A stretch of DNA of 64,000 nucleotides from assembly GCA_963736175.1 (NCBI GenBank), contig CAVTNU010000010.1, positions 115,600 to 179,599 on the forward strand, given 5' to 3'. This DNA comes from Rhodoblastus sp963736175 (lineage in GTDB: Bacteria > Pseudomonadota > Alphaproteobacteria > Rhizobiales > Beijerinckiaceae). A model generated the notes under the pieces. It had not been told where the DNA came from, made no database searches, and was given only the letters and a program-made list of their open reading frames with translations. Made by a program: the position numbers and the translations under genes. Positions 35,135 to 45,048 of the stretch are shown piece after piece. How positions within the stretch are numbered: position 1 is the first letter of the stretch; each line of letters opens with the position of its first letter.

Positions 35135-35506
35135 ATGCAGAAAACCGTTCTGATAGTCGAAGACAACGAGCTCAACATGAAGCTCTTCAACGATTTGTTG
35201 GAGGCGCATCATTACCGCACCTTGCAGACCAAGAGCGGCGTTGAGGCGGTCGAACTGGCGCGCGCCCATCATCCCGATCTGATCTTGATGGACATTCAAT
35301 TGCCGGAGGTTTCCGGCCTGCAAGTGACGCAATGGATCAAGGACGATCCGGCGTTGCGCGACATTCCGGTCATCGCGATAACCGCATTCGCGATGAAGGG
35401 CGATGAGGAAAAAATTCGGCAAGGCGGCTGCGAGGCCTATCTGTCGAAGCCGATATCCGTCAGTAAGTTTCTGGAAACGGTTCGCAACTACATCGGAGAC
35501 AAGTGA
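35135..35506 (+). CDS. divK: Single-domain response regulator DivK
   Basis: A 123-residue receiver-only protein. The acidic pair E9/D10 (VLIVEDNELNMKL), the phospho-acceptor D53 (LILMDIQLPEVSG), and the Lys of YLSKPISV are all present. NELNMKLFNDLLEAHHY is the specific DivK signature. In alphaproteobacteria DivK is phosphorylated and dephosphorylated by PleC/DivJ-type kinases and lowers CtrA activity, setting cell polarity and cell-cycle timing. It lies 46 bases upstream of pleD and the two are probably co-transcribed, the order seen in Caulobacter and rhizobia. Confidence 0.94.
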   Translation: MQKTVLIVEDNELNMKLFNDLLEAHHYRTLQTKSGVEAVELARAHHPDLILMDIQLPEVSGLQVTQWIKDDPALRDIPVIAITAFAMKGDEEKIRQGGCEAYLSKPISVSKFLETVRNYIGDK

Positions 35507-35552
35507 TCGAGGCGATTGATCCGGTCTTCATGCTCCAAACAGGAAATTCGCC

Positions 35553-36920
35553 ATGACTGCGCGTGTTCTGGTTGTCGACGACATCCTTCCCAATCTCAAA
35601 TTGCTTGAAGCGCGGCTGACGGCGGAATACTTCGATGTCGTTACGGCGACCAATGGGTTCGAGGCCCTGAAAATCTGCGCCGCCGGCGATTGCGATATCG
35701 TCCTGCTCGACGTGATGATGCCGGGCATGGACGGCTTTGAAGTATGTCGTCGACTCAAAGCCAAGCCCGAAACCATGCATATTCCCGTCATCATGGTCAC
35801 CGCGCTCGACCAGCCGGCCGACCGGATCAAGGGATTGGAGGCGGGCGCCGACGACTTCCTCACCAAACCGGTCGACGAACTGGCGCTGCTGGCGCGCGTC
35901 CGTTCGCTGACGCGGCTGAAATCCGCCATCGACGAATTGCTCACGCGCGCGACGACCTCGGTCAATCTTGGCGTCGGTTCGCCGTTGCAATTGGCGCTCG
36001 ATGAGGGGCGCAACGGCAAGGTGTTGATCATCGACGACCGCGCCAATTCCTCGGATCGTCTTGTCGCCGCCCTGCGCGGCCAGCATAACGTCGACGTCGA
36101 ACCTGATCCCAACGACGCCTTGTTCCGCGCCGCCGAGGGCGCCTACGATCTGTTCATCGTCAGTCTCGGCCTGAAGAACTTCGACGGATTGCGCCTGTGC
36201 AGCCAGTTGCGCTCGCTGGAGCGCACGCGAAACTCTCCGGTGCTGCTGGTCGCCGACATGGAAGATCGCCAGCGCGTCCTGCGCGGTCTCGATCTCGGCG
36301 CTAACGACTATATCGTGCGGCCGATCGAACGAAACGAGCTGGTTGCGCGCGTGCGCACGCAAATCAGACGCAAGCGTTATGCCGACGGTTTGCGCGAGAA
36401 CGTCCAGACGGCGTTGGAGATGGCTGTCGTCGACGTGCTGACCGGCTTGCATAATCGCCGCTATTTCGAGAGCCATCTGGCGACTTTGCTCGACCAGGCC
36501 GCGTTCAAGGGGCGGCCGCTGTCGATGATGATCCTCGATATCGATCATTTCAAACGCGTCAACGACGAATATGGCCATGATATCGGCGACGAGGTTCTCA
36601 AGACCGTCGCCTCACGCGTCAAGAAGGTCGTGCGCAACGCCGATCTTGTCTGTCGCATGGGCGGCGAGGAGTTCGTCATCGTCATGCCTGAAACCGGGCT
36701 GATGGTCGCCGAAAAGGTCGCCGAACGCGTTCGCTCCGCCGTGGCGGCGACGCCATTCCCGATCGAGAATGGAGCGCGCGCCATTCCGGTCACCATTTCA
36801 ATCGGTATTGCCGATCGCGGCGGCGATTCCAATGCGGACGCTCTCTACCGACGCGCCGATCAGGCGCTCTATGCCTCAAAGAACAGCGGGCGCAACCGCG
36901 TCACGGCTTCCGCCGCCTGA
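35553..36920 (+). CDS. pleD: PleD-type response regulator with diguanylate cyclase
   Basis: 455 residues in the PleD order: REC1 (~1-120, acceptor Asp in VLLDVMMPGMDG), an adaptor REC2 (~150-280) and GGDEF (~290-455). REC2 has Ser where the acceptor Asp belongs (FIVSLGLKNFDG), as expected for the dimerisation adaptor. The cyclase site is intact, MGGEEF, with LIDIDHFK-like MILDIDHFKRVNDE upstream. The inhibitory site RxxD is present as RNAD five residues before the active site, so product inhibition by c-di-GMP is expected. The enzyme makes c-di-GMP at the cell pole during the swarmer-to-stalked or motile-to-sessile change. Confidence 0.95.
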   Translation: MTARVLVVDDILPNLKLLEARLTAEYFDVVTATNGFEALKICAAGDCDIVLLDVMMPGMDGFEVCRRLKAKPETMHIPVIMVTALDQPADRIKGLEAGADDFLTKPVDELALLARVRSLTRLKSAIDELLTRATTSVNLGVGSPLQLALDEGRNGKVLIIDDRANSSDRLVAALRGQHNVDVEPDPNDALFRAAEGAYDLFIVSLGLKNFDGLRLCSQLRSLERTRNSPVLLVADMEDRQRVLRGLDLGANDYIVRPIERNELVARVRTQIRRKRYADGLRENVQTALEMAVVDVLTGLHNRRYFESHLATLLDQAAFKGRPLSMMILDIDHFKRVNDEYGHDIGDEVLKTVASRVKKVVRNADLVCRMGGEEFVIVMPETGLMVAEKVAERVRSAVAATPFPIENGARAIPVTISIGIADRGGDSNADALYRRADQALYASKNSGRNRVTASAA

Positions 36921-36932
36921 GCCGAGAAACGA

Positions 36933-37703
36933 TCAAAGCTCTTCGCGTCGCCAGATCCGATTGCGTTCGTGGTAAAACGGAACGGGCAGATGCGCCCCCA
37001 TGCCCGCGGCGATGCGCGCCGCAAGCTCGCGCAGGACGACGCCGGTAATGTGCGGCAGATCGAGTTCCCGCGCCTTGTCGATGGCGATCCAGACGAGTTC
37101 GACCAGTTCGGAATCGGGGGTGACGATCCCTTCGACGCGTTCGGCGATATGTTCAGCGTCGATGGCGAAAAACGCGGTGTCGAAACGTTTGGGGCGACGC
37201 GGCGGGGTAATCGCCCGGGCGATAAAGCAAAGATTTTGCAAATCGGGAAAGACGCCGTGCGCGGCAAATTCGCTCCAGACGCCGGGCGGCGGTTGCGGCG
37301 GCGCGCCATAGCTTGTCTCGCCGATGACGAGTTCGGTTTCCTCGAAGGTTTCGCGTAACGCGGCGAGCGCCAGAGCGCGCGCCAGCGTCGGCGAGGGACG
37401 GGTGCGGCGCTTGTTGAGCTTTTCCTCGACGACGGCGGGCAGGGCGCCGGCGACATTCATCTTGCGGTCGCCGGGCTCGATCCGCCCGCCGGGAAAGACG
37501 AATTTGCCAGGCATAAACTTGTGGCCGGCATGGCGTTTGCCCATCAAGATTTTAGGCGTTCCGCCGCTGCGGTCGATGACGATCAGCGTCGCGGCGTGGC
37601 GCGGACGCTGGTTCGGATTTGAGCCGTCGCGCACGACTTGGGTCAGATGGCGAGCATGGTCTTCCGCATCCGTCGGCGCGATCTTGGCGCTGTCTTTGGT
37701 CAT
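36933..37703 (-). CDS. NUDIX hydrolase
   Basis: A 256-residue NUDIX-fold protein. The box is present but stretched: FVFPGGRIEPGD, then about 35 inserted residues, then ALRETFEETELVIGE. This long-loop form is typical of alphaproteobacterial NUDIX proteins annotated only at family level (some near the NUDT19/coenzyme A type). The catalytic REXXEE glutamates are intact. The substrate, a nucleoside diphosphate derivative, cannot be told from sequence. It converges with pleD, ending 12 bases after it. Confidence 0.82.
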   Translation of the reverse strand: MTKDSAKIAPTDAEDHARHLTQVVRDGSNPNQRPRHAATLIVIDRSGGTPKILMGKRHAGHKFMPGKFVFPGGRIEPGDRKMNVAGALPAVVEEKLNKRRTRPSPTLARALALAALRETFEETELVIGETSYGAPPQPPPGVWSEFAAHGVFPDLQNLCFIARAITPPRRPKRFDTAFFAIDAEHIAERVEGIVTPDSELVELVWIAIDKARELDLPHITGVVLRELAARIAAGMGAHLPVPFYHERNRIWRREEL

Positions 37704-37876
37704 CGTTGTCGCCGCGTCCGTGTTTGCATAAAGATCAAAAATATATTTATATTAGTGTATTATGGAGATAACCTAACGAACAGAATGATCTGTCGGACGT
37801 CGACGTTTTAGGGCCAGATTCGGCGACCAGCGCGTTCTTGTCCAAACAGCCTCGCATCCTATTTTCTGATGAAGCG

Positions 37877-40195
37877 TTATCGGCGCTGCGTCCGTTTCGC
37901 GGCGTCGGTCTTGGGACGCGATTTTTTGCCGAATTTGACGCCGGCGTTTTTACGCGTCTTGCCTTCGCTGAGCAATTCGAAACGCAAGGCGCCGGCGAAT
38001 GGAGCGGCTTCCAGCAATTTCACCGTGACAACGTCGCCTAGTTGGTGGGTTTCGCCTGTTCGTGAGCCGATCAGGGCGTGGTGCGTCTCGTCGAAGCGAA
38101 AATAATCGGCGCCGAGGCTGGCGGCCGGAACGAAGCCGTCCGCGCCGGTATCGGCGAGTTTGACGAACAGCCCGGCGCGCGTGACGCCGGCTATGCGGCC
38201 GGTGAAAGTCGCGCCAATCTGCTCGGCCAGAAAGGCGGCGATCAATCGATCGTTGGTTTCGCGTTCGGCCGCCATGGCGCGGCGCTCGGCCCCCGAAATG
38301 CGCGCGGCGATTTCGGCGAGCTCCTGCGCGCTCATGTCGGGCAGTCCGCCCGGTCCCAGACCAAGCGCCCGGACCAGGGCGCGGTGCACGATGAGGTCGG
38401 CGTAACGGCGGATGGGCGAGGTGAAATGCGCGTAGCGGCGCAGGTGCAATCCGAAATGGCCGTAATTTTCCGCGACATATTCGGCCTGCGCCTGGGTGCG
38501 CAGGACGATTTCGTTGACGACATTCTCATGCTCCGCGCCGCGCACTTGCGCGAGTATGCGGTTGAACTGCTCCGGCTTCATCACCTGACCCTTGGCCAGT
38601 TTGATGCCGATGGTCGAGAGAAACTCGACCAGAGCGTTGAGCTTTTCGACGGACGGTTCGTCGTGCGCGCGATAGATCAGGCCTTGCTTGCGCTCCTCCA
38701 GCGTTTCAGCGGCGGCGACGTTGGCGAGGATCATGAATTCCTCGATCAACCGATGCGCTTCAAGGCGCGGCGGCGTGACGACCCGGTCGACCGTGCCGTC
38801 GTCCTTCAAGAGGATCTTGCGCTCGGGCAGATCGAGATCGAGCGGAGAGCGTTTGTCGCGCGCGCACTTGGCGGCTTCGTAGGCGTTGAGCAGCGGGCGC
38901 AGGGCGCTGTCGATCAGCGGTTTGGTTGTCGCGTCAAGGCGGCCGTCGAGCGCCGCCTGGGCCTGACTATAAGAGAGTTTGGCGGCGGAGCGCATCATCA
39001 CGCGGTGGAACGTGTGATGGATCTTCCGACCGTGTTTGTCGAGCCGCATGCGCACGGCCAGCGCCGGCCGATCCTCGCCCGGACGCAGCGAGCAAAGATC
39101 GTTGGAAATGCGTTCGGGCAGCATCGGCACGACGCGATCGGGAAAATACACGGAATTGCCGCGCTCCAACGCTTCGCGGTCGAGCGCGTCGCCGGGCCGC
39201 ACGTAATAGCTGACGTCGGCGATGGCGACGGTGACGATGAAGCCGCCGTCATTGTCCGGGTCGTCATCGGGCTTGGCGTGGACCGCGTCATCATGGTCCT
39301 TGGCGTCGGGCGGATCGATGGTGAGAAGTTCGAGCGAACGCCAATCCTCGCGCCGAAAGCCCTCGGCCTCGAGGCGGGCGGGTCGGGCGGATTCCGCCGC
39401 CGCGATGGCTTCGGGACGGAACAGGTCGGGGATATTATGAATGGCGATGGCGATCAGACTGATCGCTTTTTCGGTCGCCATCGAGCCGAGGCGTTCGCGA
39501 ACCACGGCCACCGGGGGGCCGAAACGGCCGCGCGACAGGGGCTCGATGGAGACGAGATCGCCGTCGCGCGCCGGCCCGCGATCGGCCTGGGCGACGATAA
39601 ATTCCTTGCCCAATTGCTTCTTGTCGACCGGAATGACGCGCCCGCCGCCGGTGGCCGGCGTTTCGCGAAAGATTCCCAACGCGCGCCGCGCGGCTTTCGA
39701 TAAGATCTTGACGATACGGCCGAGATAGGCGGGACCGCCGTCTTCGGCGTCGGCAAGAAACTCGACGCGCAGCAAGGCCCGGTCGCCGACGCCAGGCGCG
39801 GCCAGGCCGGGGCGGGGTTTGCGCGGCGCATGGACAAGAATTTTCGGCGTCGGGCCATGCTCGGCCTCGTCCCATTCATTCGGCGTCGCGATCAATTCGC
39901 CGTTGCGGTCGCGGCTGAGAATATCGGCCAGAACGACATGGGGCAGCGCGCCGGGCTTGTGCAAGCCCTTGCGCGAACGCGCAACGGCGCCCTCAATCTC
40001 CAGCTCCTTGAGGATTTTTTTCAAACCGATCTTGGCGTCGCCGCGGATGCCGAAAGCGCGGGCGATCTCGCGTTTGCCGATCTTTTGCGGTTGGGCGGCG
40101 CCGGATTTCGCCGCATGCTCGCGCTCGCGCGCGATGAAGGCGACGATCTCCTCACGCGTGGGGAAATGTTTCGGGTTTTCGGAGTTTTTCGTCAC
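37877..40195 (-). CDS. rnr: Ribonuclease R
   Basis: A 772-residue 3'-to-5' exoribonuclease of the RNase II/R family that degrades structured RNA and helps trans-translation. Visible in order: an N-terminal winged-helix region (KREIARAFGIRGDAKIGLKK), cold-shock domains (~100-250), the RNB catalytic core with TIDPPDAKDHDDAVHA (metal-binding Asp) and HFTSPIRRYADLIVHR, and a C-terminal S1 domain (GATFTGRIAGVTRAGLFVKL) followed by a basic tail. Length and order are typical. Its position before topA is a conserved alphaproteobacterial arrangement. Confidence 0.95.
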   Translation of the reverse strand: MTKNSENPKHFPTREEIVAFIAREREHAAKSGAAQPQKIGKREIARAFGIRGDAKIGLKKILKELEIEGAVARSRKGLHKPGALPHVVLADILSRDRNGELIATPNEWDEAEHGPTPKILVHAPRKPRPGLAAPGVGDRALLRVEFLADAEDGGPAYLGRIVKILSKAARRALGIFRETPATGGGRVIPVDKKQLGKEFIVAQADRGPARDGDLVSIEPLSRGRFGPPVAVVRERLGSMATEKAISLIAIAIHNIPDLFRPEAIAAAESARPARLEAEGFRREDWRSLELLTIDPPDAKDHDDAVHAKPDDDPDNDGGFIVTVAIADVSYYVRPGDALDREALERGNSVYFPDRVVPMLPERISNDLCSLRPGEDRPALAVRMRLDKHGRKIHHTFHRVMMRSAAKLSYSQAQAALDGRLDATTKPLIDSALRPLLNAYEAAKCARDKRSPLDLDLPERKILLKDDGTVDRVVTPPRLEAHRLIEEFMILANVAAAETLEERKQGLIYRAHDEPSVEKLNALVEFLSTIGIKLAKGQVMKPEQFNRILAQVRGAEHENVVNEIVLRTQAQAEYVAENYGHFGLHLRRYAHFTSPIRRYADLIVHRALVRALGLGPGGLPDMSAQELAEIAARISGAERRAMAAERETNDRLIAAFLAEQIGATFTGRIAGVTRAGLFVKLADTGADGFVPAASLGADYFRFDETHHALIGSRTGETHQLGDVVTVKLLEAAPFAGALRFELLSEGKTRKNAGVKFGKKSRPKTDAAKRTQRR

Positions 40196-40470
40196 GCGTG
40201 GAGCATAGGGGCTAGGCGCGGGTAAGACAAATCCAGATGAAAACGCTTCTCGTCCAGCGCGCCGGGCGCGCGGCGCGCTCCGTTTAAATTTGCGGCAATT
40301 TTAATGAAGGAACGCTCCGTCTTATTAATAAGACTTGCAAAATATTTCATTTTCCTGGTCGTTGCAGCGGCGAATTTAACGATTCGCTTACCGCGCGCTC
40401 CGATTCTGTGGATCGTCGACGGCTTAAAGAACCGGCGGCGCGGGACGCTTTGGACGAGGAGGAGCCGTCC

Positions 40471-40926
40471 ATGTCGGGGATATGCATCATTGACGAGATC
40501 GACGTCAATCCGCGCTTCAATGTCGCGAAAGACGCTTGCGTCGTGATCTTCGGCGGCGGCCGTCGCATTGTCGGATGGGTCGACGAAGCGAGCGAAAAAG
40601 GCGCGCGAGTCGTCCTGGAAGAGGACAAAAGACGACGTTGGCCGACGACTGACTCGATCGGCGAAAAGCTCGACATGATGCTCTTCGATCGTTCATTGGC
40701 GCTGGAATGCAGGATCCATAAGGTGGACGAGCAAGTCATCGGCCTGATCTTCGTCGATTTCGTCTCGCGCGCGCGTCGCCGCGAATTGATCGCGCAGATC
40801 GACAGCATGGGTCCGCCGCCAGCGCGACCGCAAAGCGCCGAGCCGGCGCCGGAGGACTGCGAAGCGTCGCCGGAAAACGTCGCCTCCGCTTCCCCTGAAG
40901 ATCAGAGCGGCGCGCCGACCAATTGA
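40471..40926 (+). CDS. Hypothetical protein, possibly PilZ-like
   Basis: A 151-residue protein. Residues ~10-105 form a beta-rich domain with NPRFNVAKDACVVIFGGG and WVDEASEKGARVVLEED, which loosely resembles a PilZ barrel (an [D/E]xSxxG-like turn). The R-rich c-di-GMP motif is incomplete, so ligand binding is doubtful. The last ~45 residues are a Pro/Ala/Glu-rich disordered tail. The ATG at 40471 has an outstanding GAGGAGGAG ribosome site; an upstream in-frame GTG at 40408 is less likely. It converges with topA. Function unknown. Confidence 0.6.
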   Translation: MSGICIIDEIDVNPRFNVAKDACVVIFGGGRRIVGWVDEASEKGARVVLEEDKRRRWPTTDSIGEKLDMMLFDRSLALECRIHKVDEQVIGLIFVDFVSRARRRELIAQIDSMGPPPARPQSAEPAPEDCEASPENVASASPEDQSGAPTN

Positions 40927-40970
40927 CGCCGCATCCTAAGGCGACGTCGGTGTGATCGACGTGCCCCGCG

Positions 40971-43886
40971 TCACTTTTTTTTCGCCGACTTAGCCGCCGT
41001 CTTCTTAGCCGCCGTCTTCTTAGCCGCCGTCTTTTTTGCCGGCGCTTTCGTCGGTTTGCCGCCGGAAAACGGCGGCTCGTCCGAGTCCGGGATCGCCTTC
41101 GCCTTTTTTGCCGGCGCGGCTTTCTTGGCTGGCGCCTTTTTGGCCGGCGCTTTCTTCGTTGTGGGCTTTTTCGCCGCCGGCCGTTTTCCCGGTTTGGCGC
41201 CCGAGGCGATCTTGTCCTCGATCAGCCGGATCGCGTCCTCAAGCGCGACGCTCTCCAGCGTCAAGCTTTTCGGCAAGGTCGCGTTGACCTTGTTCCAGCT
41301 GACATAAGGTCCGAAACGTCCGGCGCGCACGGCGATCGGGCCGCCGTCCGGATGTTCGCCGAGCAGCCGCCCGTCGGAAGGCGCTCCTGCCGCCCTGGCG
41401 TTGACGATAGCGACCGCGTCCGCCAGCGTCAGCGAACTCATGTCCTTGCCCTTCGGCAAGGTGGCGTTGACCTTGCCCCATGCCAGATAGGGGCCGAAGC
41501 GTCCGGCCTTCAGCGCAATGGCGCCGCCGTCGGGATGGTCGCCGACAGTGCGGAGTTCGCCACCGCCGCCGAAACGGCCGCCGCCGGCTTCCTTGGCGAC
41601 GATCAGGTCGATGGCGCGGTTGGCGCCGATTTCGAGCACGTCGTCGTCCCTGGAGAGATTGGCATAGGTCTTTTTATGCTGGACATAGGAGCCGTAGCGG
41701 CCGATGCCGGCAAGGATCGGCTCGCCGCTTTCGGGATGGACGGCGACCTGCCGCGGCAGCGACAACAGCGCGATCGCCTTTTCAAGCGTCACCTCGTCCG
41801 CCTTGAGATTGCCGGGCAGCGACGAACGCTTGGGTTTTTCGCCTTCGCCTTCCTGCACGTAAGCGCCAAAGCGGCCATCGCGCAATGTGATCTCGACGCC
41901 GTTTTCGTTCTGGCCAAGGACCTTTACGCCCGGGCGCTCGCCATCGGCCTTGGCGGCGCCTTCGCCGCGATCCGACAGCGTGCGGGTATATTTGCATTCT
42001 GGATAATTCGAGCAGCCGATGAAAGCGCCGAACTTACCGAGCTTCAGCGATAATTGCCCGACGCCGCAGATCGGGCAGACGCGCGGATTGGAGTCGTCGC
42101 TCTTCCTGGGGAAGATATGGGGACCCAGAAGGTCGTTGAGGCTGTCGAGGATCTGTCCGGTGCGCAAATCCTTGGTGCCGTCGACGGCGGCGGAAAATTC
42201 CGTCCAGAAATCGCGCAGAACCTGTTTCCAGTCGATCTCGCTGTTGGAGACGCGGTCGAGCTGTTCTTCCAGCGCCGCTGTGAAATCGTACTGAACATAA
42301 CGGGTGAAGAAGCTTTCCAGAAAGGCGGTGACGAGGCGTCCCTTGTCCTCCGGTACGAGGCGCTTCTTTTCGAGTCGGACATAATCGCGGTCGCGCAGCA
42401 CCGCCATCGTCGACGCGTAGGTCGAGGGCCGTCCGATCCCCAACTCCTCCATGCGCTCGATCAGGCTGGCTTCGGTAAAGCGCGGCGGCGGCTCGGTAAA
42501 ATGCTGGGTCGAATCGATTCTGTCTTTCTTCAGCGCTTCGCCCTTGGTCATGGCGGGCAGGCGGTTCGCGTCCTCGTCCTGCGCGTCTTCCTTGATTTCC
42601 TGATAAAGCGCGAGAAAGCCGTCGAATCGCACGACTTGACCGGTGGCGCGCAGATCGAGCTGGCGGGCGCCGACCTTGGCGGCGATGTCGACGGTGGTGC
42701 GTTCGAGTTCGGCCGATTCCATCTGACTGGCGACCGTGCGCTTCCAGATCAGCTCATAAAGTTTGGCCTGATCGGGTTCGAGAAATTTGGCGACGTGTTT
42801 GGGCAGGCGGGTGAGATCGGTCGGGCGGACGGCTTCGTGAGCCTCCTGCGCATTCTTGGCTTTGGCCGTATATTTGCGCGGCGCGGACGGCACATATTTG
42901 TCGCCGAATTCCTTGGCGATCACCTTGCGGATCGAGGCGATGGCTTCGGGCGCGACGTCGACGCCGTCGGTACGCATATATGTAATAAGTCCGACCGTCT
43001 CGCCGCCGATTGACACGCCTTCATAGAGGCGCTGGGCGATGCGCATGGTGATCGCCGGCGCGAGGCCGAGCTTGCGCGACGCCTCCTGCTGCAGGGTCGA
43101 CGTGGTGAAGGGCGCGTAGGGGTGGCGTCTGGCGGGCTTCGCCTCGACCGTGGCGACTTGAAACGTCGCGGTCTCAAGCGCGTCCTTGAACGCCTGCGCC
43201 TCGGCGCCGGCGCCGATGTCGAGCCGCGTGATCTTCTTGCCGTCGGCGCCGACCAGCCGCGCCGCGAAAGGCGCGTCGGCTTTGGTGCGCAGATGGGCGA
43301 TCAGCGACCAATATTCGCGCGGCGTGAATTTTTCGATTTCCAGTTCGCGGTCGCAGACGATGCGCAAGGCGACCGACTGCACGCGTCCCGCCGACTTGGC
43401 GCCCGGCAGTTTGCGCCAGAGCACCGGCGACAGGTTGAAGCCGACGAGATAGTCGAGCGCGCGGCGGGCCAGATAGGCCTCGACCAAGGCTTCGTCGATC
43501 TGGCGGGGATGTTTCATCGCCTCCTTGATCGAATCCTTGGTGATGGCGTTGAACACGACGCGTTCGATCGGCTTGTCCTTGAGGACGCGCTTGCTCTTGA
43601 GAATTTCCAGCACGTGCCAGGAAATGGCTTCGCCCTCGCGATCCGGATCGGTCGCCAGAATGAGCCTGTCGGCGTTCTTTACCGCCTGGGCGATTTCCGA
43701 CATGCGCTTGCCGGCCTTGGCGTCGACGTCCCAGATCATCTTGAAATCGTCGTCGGGGTCGACCGAGCCGTCTTTGGCCGGCAGATCGCGAACATGGCCG
43801 ACCGAGGCGATCACCTCGTAGCCTTTGCCCAGATAGCCATTGATCGTCTTGGCCTTCGCGGGGGATTCGACGATGACGACATCCAT
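40971..43886 (-). CDS. topA: DNA topoisomerase I with Lys/Ala-rich tail
   Basis: A 971-residue type IA topoisomerase that relaxes negative supercoils. It opens with the TOPRIM domain (MDVVIVESPAKAKTI; DPDREGEAISWH). The catalytic Tyr is in GLITYMRTDG (~303), and a Cys4 zinc finger in VCPICGVGQLSLK...CSNYPECKY. Four C-terminal repeats of the type GRFGPYV/GRYGSYV follow. The last ~65 residues are a low-complexity AKK/PAKKA/TAAKK tail, histone H1-like in composition. ATG 43886 is chosen because the family begins MDVVIVESPAK; an upstream extension to 44003 is not native. It diverges from pyrB. Confidence 0.96.
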   Translation of the reverse strand: MDVVIVESPAKAKTINGYLGKGYEVIASVGHVRDLPAKDGSVDPDDDFKMIWDVDAKAGKRMSEIAQAVKNADRLILATDPDREGEAISWHVLEILKSKRVLKDKPIERVVFNAITKDSIKEAMKHPRQIDEALVEAYLARRALDYLVGFNLSPVLWRKLPGAKSAGRVQSVALRIVCDRELEIEKFTPREYWSLIAHLRTKADAPFAARLVGADGKKITRLDIGAGAEAQAFKDALETATFQVATVEAKPARRHPYAPFTTSTLQQEASRKLGLAPAITMRIAQRLYEGVSIGGETVGLITYMRTDGVDVAPEAIASIRKVIAKEFGDKYVPSAPRKYTAKAKNAQEAHEAVRPTDLTRLPKHVAKFLEPDQAKLYELIWKRTVASQMESAELERTTVDIAAKVGARQLDLRATGQVVRFDGFLALYQEIKEDAQDEDANRLPAMTKGEALKKDRIDSTQHFTEPPPRFTEASLIERMEELGIGRPSTYASTMAVLRDRDYVRLEKKRLVPEDKGRLVTAFLESFFTRYVQYDFTAALEEQLDRVSNSEIDWKQVLRDFWTEFSAAVDGTKDLRTGQILDSLNDLLGPHIFPRKSDDSNPRVCPICGVGQLSLKLGKFGAFIGCSNYPECKYTRTLSDRGEGAAKADGERPGVKVLGQNENGVEITLRDGRFGAYVQEGEGEKPKRSSLPGNLKADEVTLEKAIALLSLPRQVAVHPESGEPILAGIGRYGSYVQHKKTYANLSRDDDVLEIGANRAIDLIVAKEAGGGRFGGGGELRTVGDHPDGGAIALKAGRFGPYLAWGKVNATLPKGKDMSSLTLADAVAIVNARAAGAPSDGRLLGEHPDGGPIAVRAGRFGPYVSWNKVNATLPKSLTLESVALEDAIRLIEDKIASGAKPGKRPAAKKPTTKKAPAKKAPAKKAAPAKKAKAIPDSDEPPFSGGKPTKAPAKKTAAKKTAAKKTAAKSAKKK

Positions 43887-44016
43887 GAAAATACCTCGGT
43901 CGAAACGGGCGGCTTTTTTGAGCGGACGGACGACTGGCTGGCGAAGGGGGCCGCTTGGATCCTGTCGGGGGCGGAAAATGGGGGCAGGGCGTCGATCTGT
44001 CAAATCCTGGTTCGAT

Positions 44017-44072
44017 CGGCGGCGCCGAAGCCGCCGCTTTTTTAACCGACAAGGGTGGGCCGCCCTTGTCGG
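44017..44072 (+). promoter_or_regulatory. Two tandem hairpins in the pyrB leader, candidate attenuator
   Basis: CGGCGGC/GCCGCCG (44017-44036) is followed by six T (44038-44043), a strong intrinsic terminator. Directly after it, CCGACAAGGG/CCCTTGTCGG (44046-44072) forms a 10-bp perfect stem ending 28 bases before the pyrB ATG. No plus-strand gene precedes this terminator, so it lies in the pyrB leader or stops antisense transcription from topA. Pyrimidine-dependent control is inference. Confidence 0.5.
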
Positions 44073-44100
44073 CTTCGCACAATCGGGCTAGAGCGATGGC

Positions 44101-45048
44101 ATGTCGGCCGCCGCGCAAAACCTTTTCCCCCATCGCCATCTTCTGGGCATTGAAGGCCTGTCGCGCCTCGATATTCTCTACCTGCTCGATCTCGCGGACG
44201 AGGCGGTGGAAGTCTCCCGTCAGGTGGAAAAGAAAAAGACCACCCTGCGCGGGCGCACCCAGATCAACCTGTTTTTCGAAGCCTCCACCAGAACGCAGTC
44301 CTCGTTCGAACTCGCCGGCAAAAGACTCGGCGCCGATGTGATGAATATGTCGGTGGCTAATTCTTCGGTGAAAAAGGGCGAGACCCTGATCGATACGGCG
44401 GCGACGCTCAACGCCATGCGGCCGGACATCATCGTCGTGCGGCACAGCCAGGCCGGCGCCGTGCATCTGCTTGCTCGCAAGGTCGATTGTTCGGTGGTCA
44501 ACGCCGGCGACGGCGCGCACGAGCATCCCACCCAGGCGCTGCTCGACGCCCTGACGATTCGCCGCAACAAGGGGCGAATCGAGGGGCTGAACGTCGCTAT
44601 TTGCGGTGACATCCTGCATTCGCGCGTGGCCCGCTCCAACATCATCCTCCTGTCGGCGCTCGGCGCGCGCCTGCGCGTCGTCGGTCCGACAACCTTGATG
44701 CCGAACAGCGTCGGCAAGCTTGGCGTGCAAGTGTTTTCCGACATGCGCGAGGGGCTCAAGGACGCCGACATCGTCATGATGCTGCGTTTGCAGCGCGAGC
44801 GCATGAACGGCGCCTTCATTCCCTCGACGCGCGAATATTTCCGTTATTTCGGTCTCGACGCGGAGAAGCTGAAGGTCGCGAAATCGGACGTGATGGTCAT
44901 GCACCCCGGCCCGATGAACCGGGGCGTGGAAATTGATTCGGCGGTCGCCGACGGCGCGCAATCCCTGATTCGCGAACAGGTCGAAATGGGCGTGGCCGTC
45001 CGCATGGCCGTGCTTGAGGCGCTGTCGCGGCATCTGCCGAACGTCTAG
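44101..45048 (+). CDS. pyrB: Aspartate carbamoyltransferase catalytic subunit
   Basis: A 315-residue enzyme joining carbamoyl phosphate and aspartate, the committed step of pyrimidine synthesis. FFEASTRTQSSFELAG is the carbamoyl-phosphate loop, AGDGAHEHPTQALLD the central His/Gln region, and VMVMHPGPMNRGVEID the C-terminal aspartate-side motif. All catalytic residues are in place. There is no pyrI, as usual in alphaproteobacteria; instead a dihydroorotase homologue follows in the same direction after a small membrane gene. Two hairpins in the leader may attenuate expression. Confidence 0.95.
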   Translation: MSAAAQNLFPHRHLLGIEGLSRLDILYLLDLADEAVEVSRQVEKKKTTLRGRTQINLFFEASTRTQSSFELAGKRLGADVMNMSVANSSVKKGETLIDTAATLNAMRPDIIVVRHSQAGAVHLLARKVDCSVVNAGDGAHEHPTQALLDALTIRRNKGRIEGLNVAICGDILHSRVARSNIILLSALGARLRVVGPTTLMPNSVGKLGVQVFSDMREGLKDADIVMMLRLQRERMNGAFIPSTREYFRYFGLDAEKLKVAKSDVMVMHPGPMNRGVEIDSAVADGAQSLIREQVEMGVAVRMAVLEALSRHLPNV

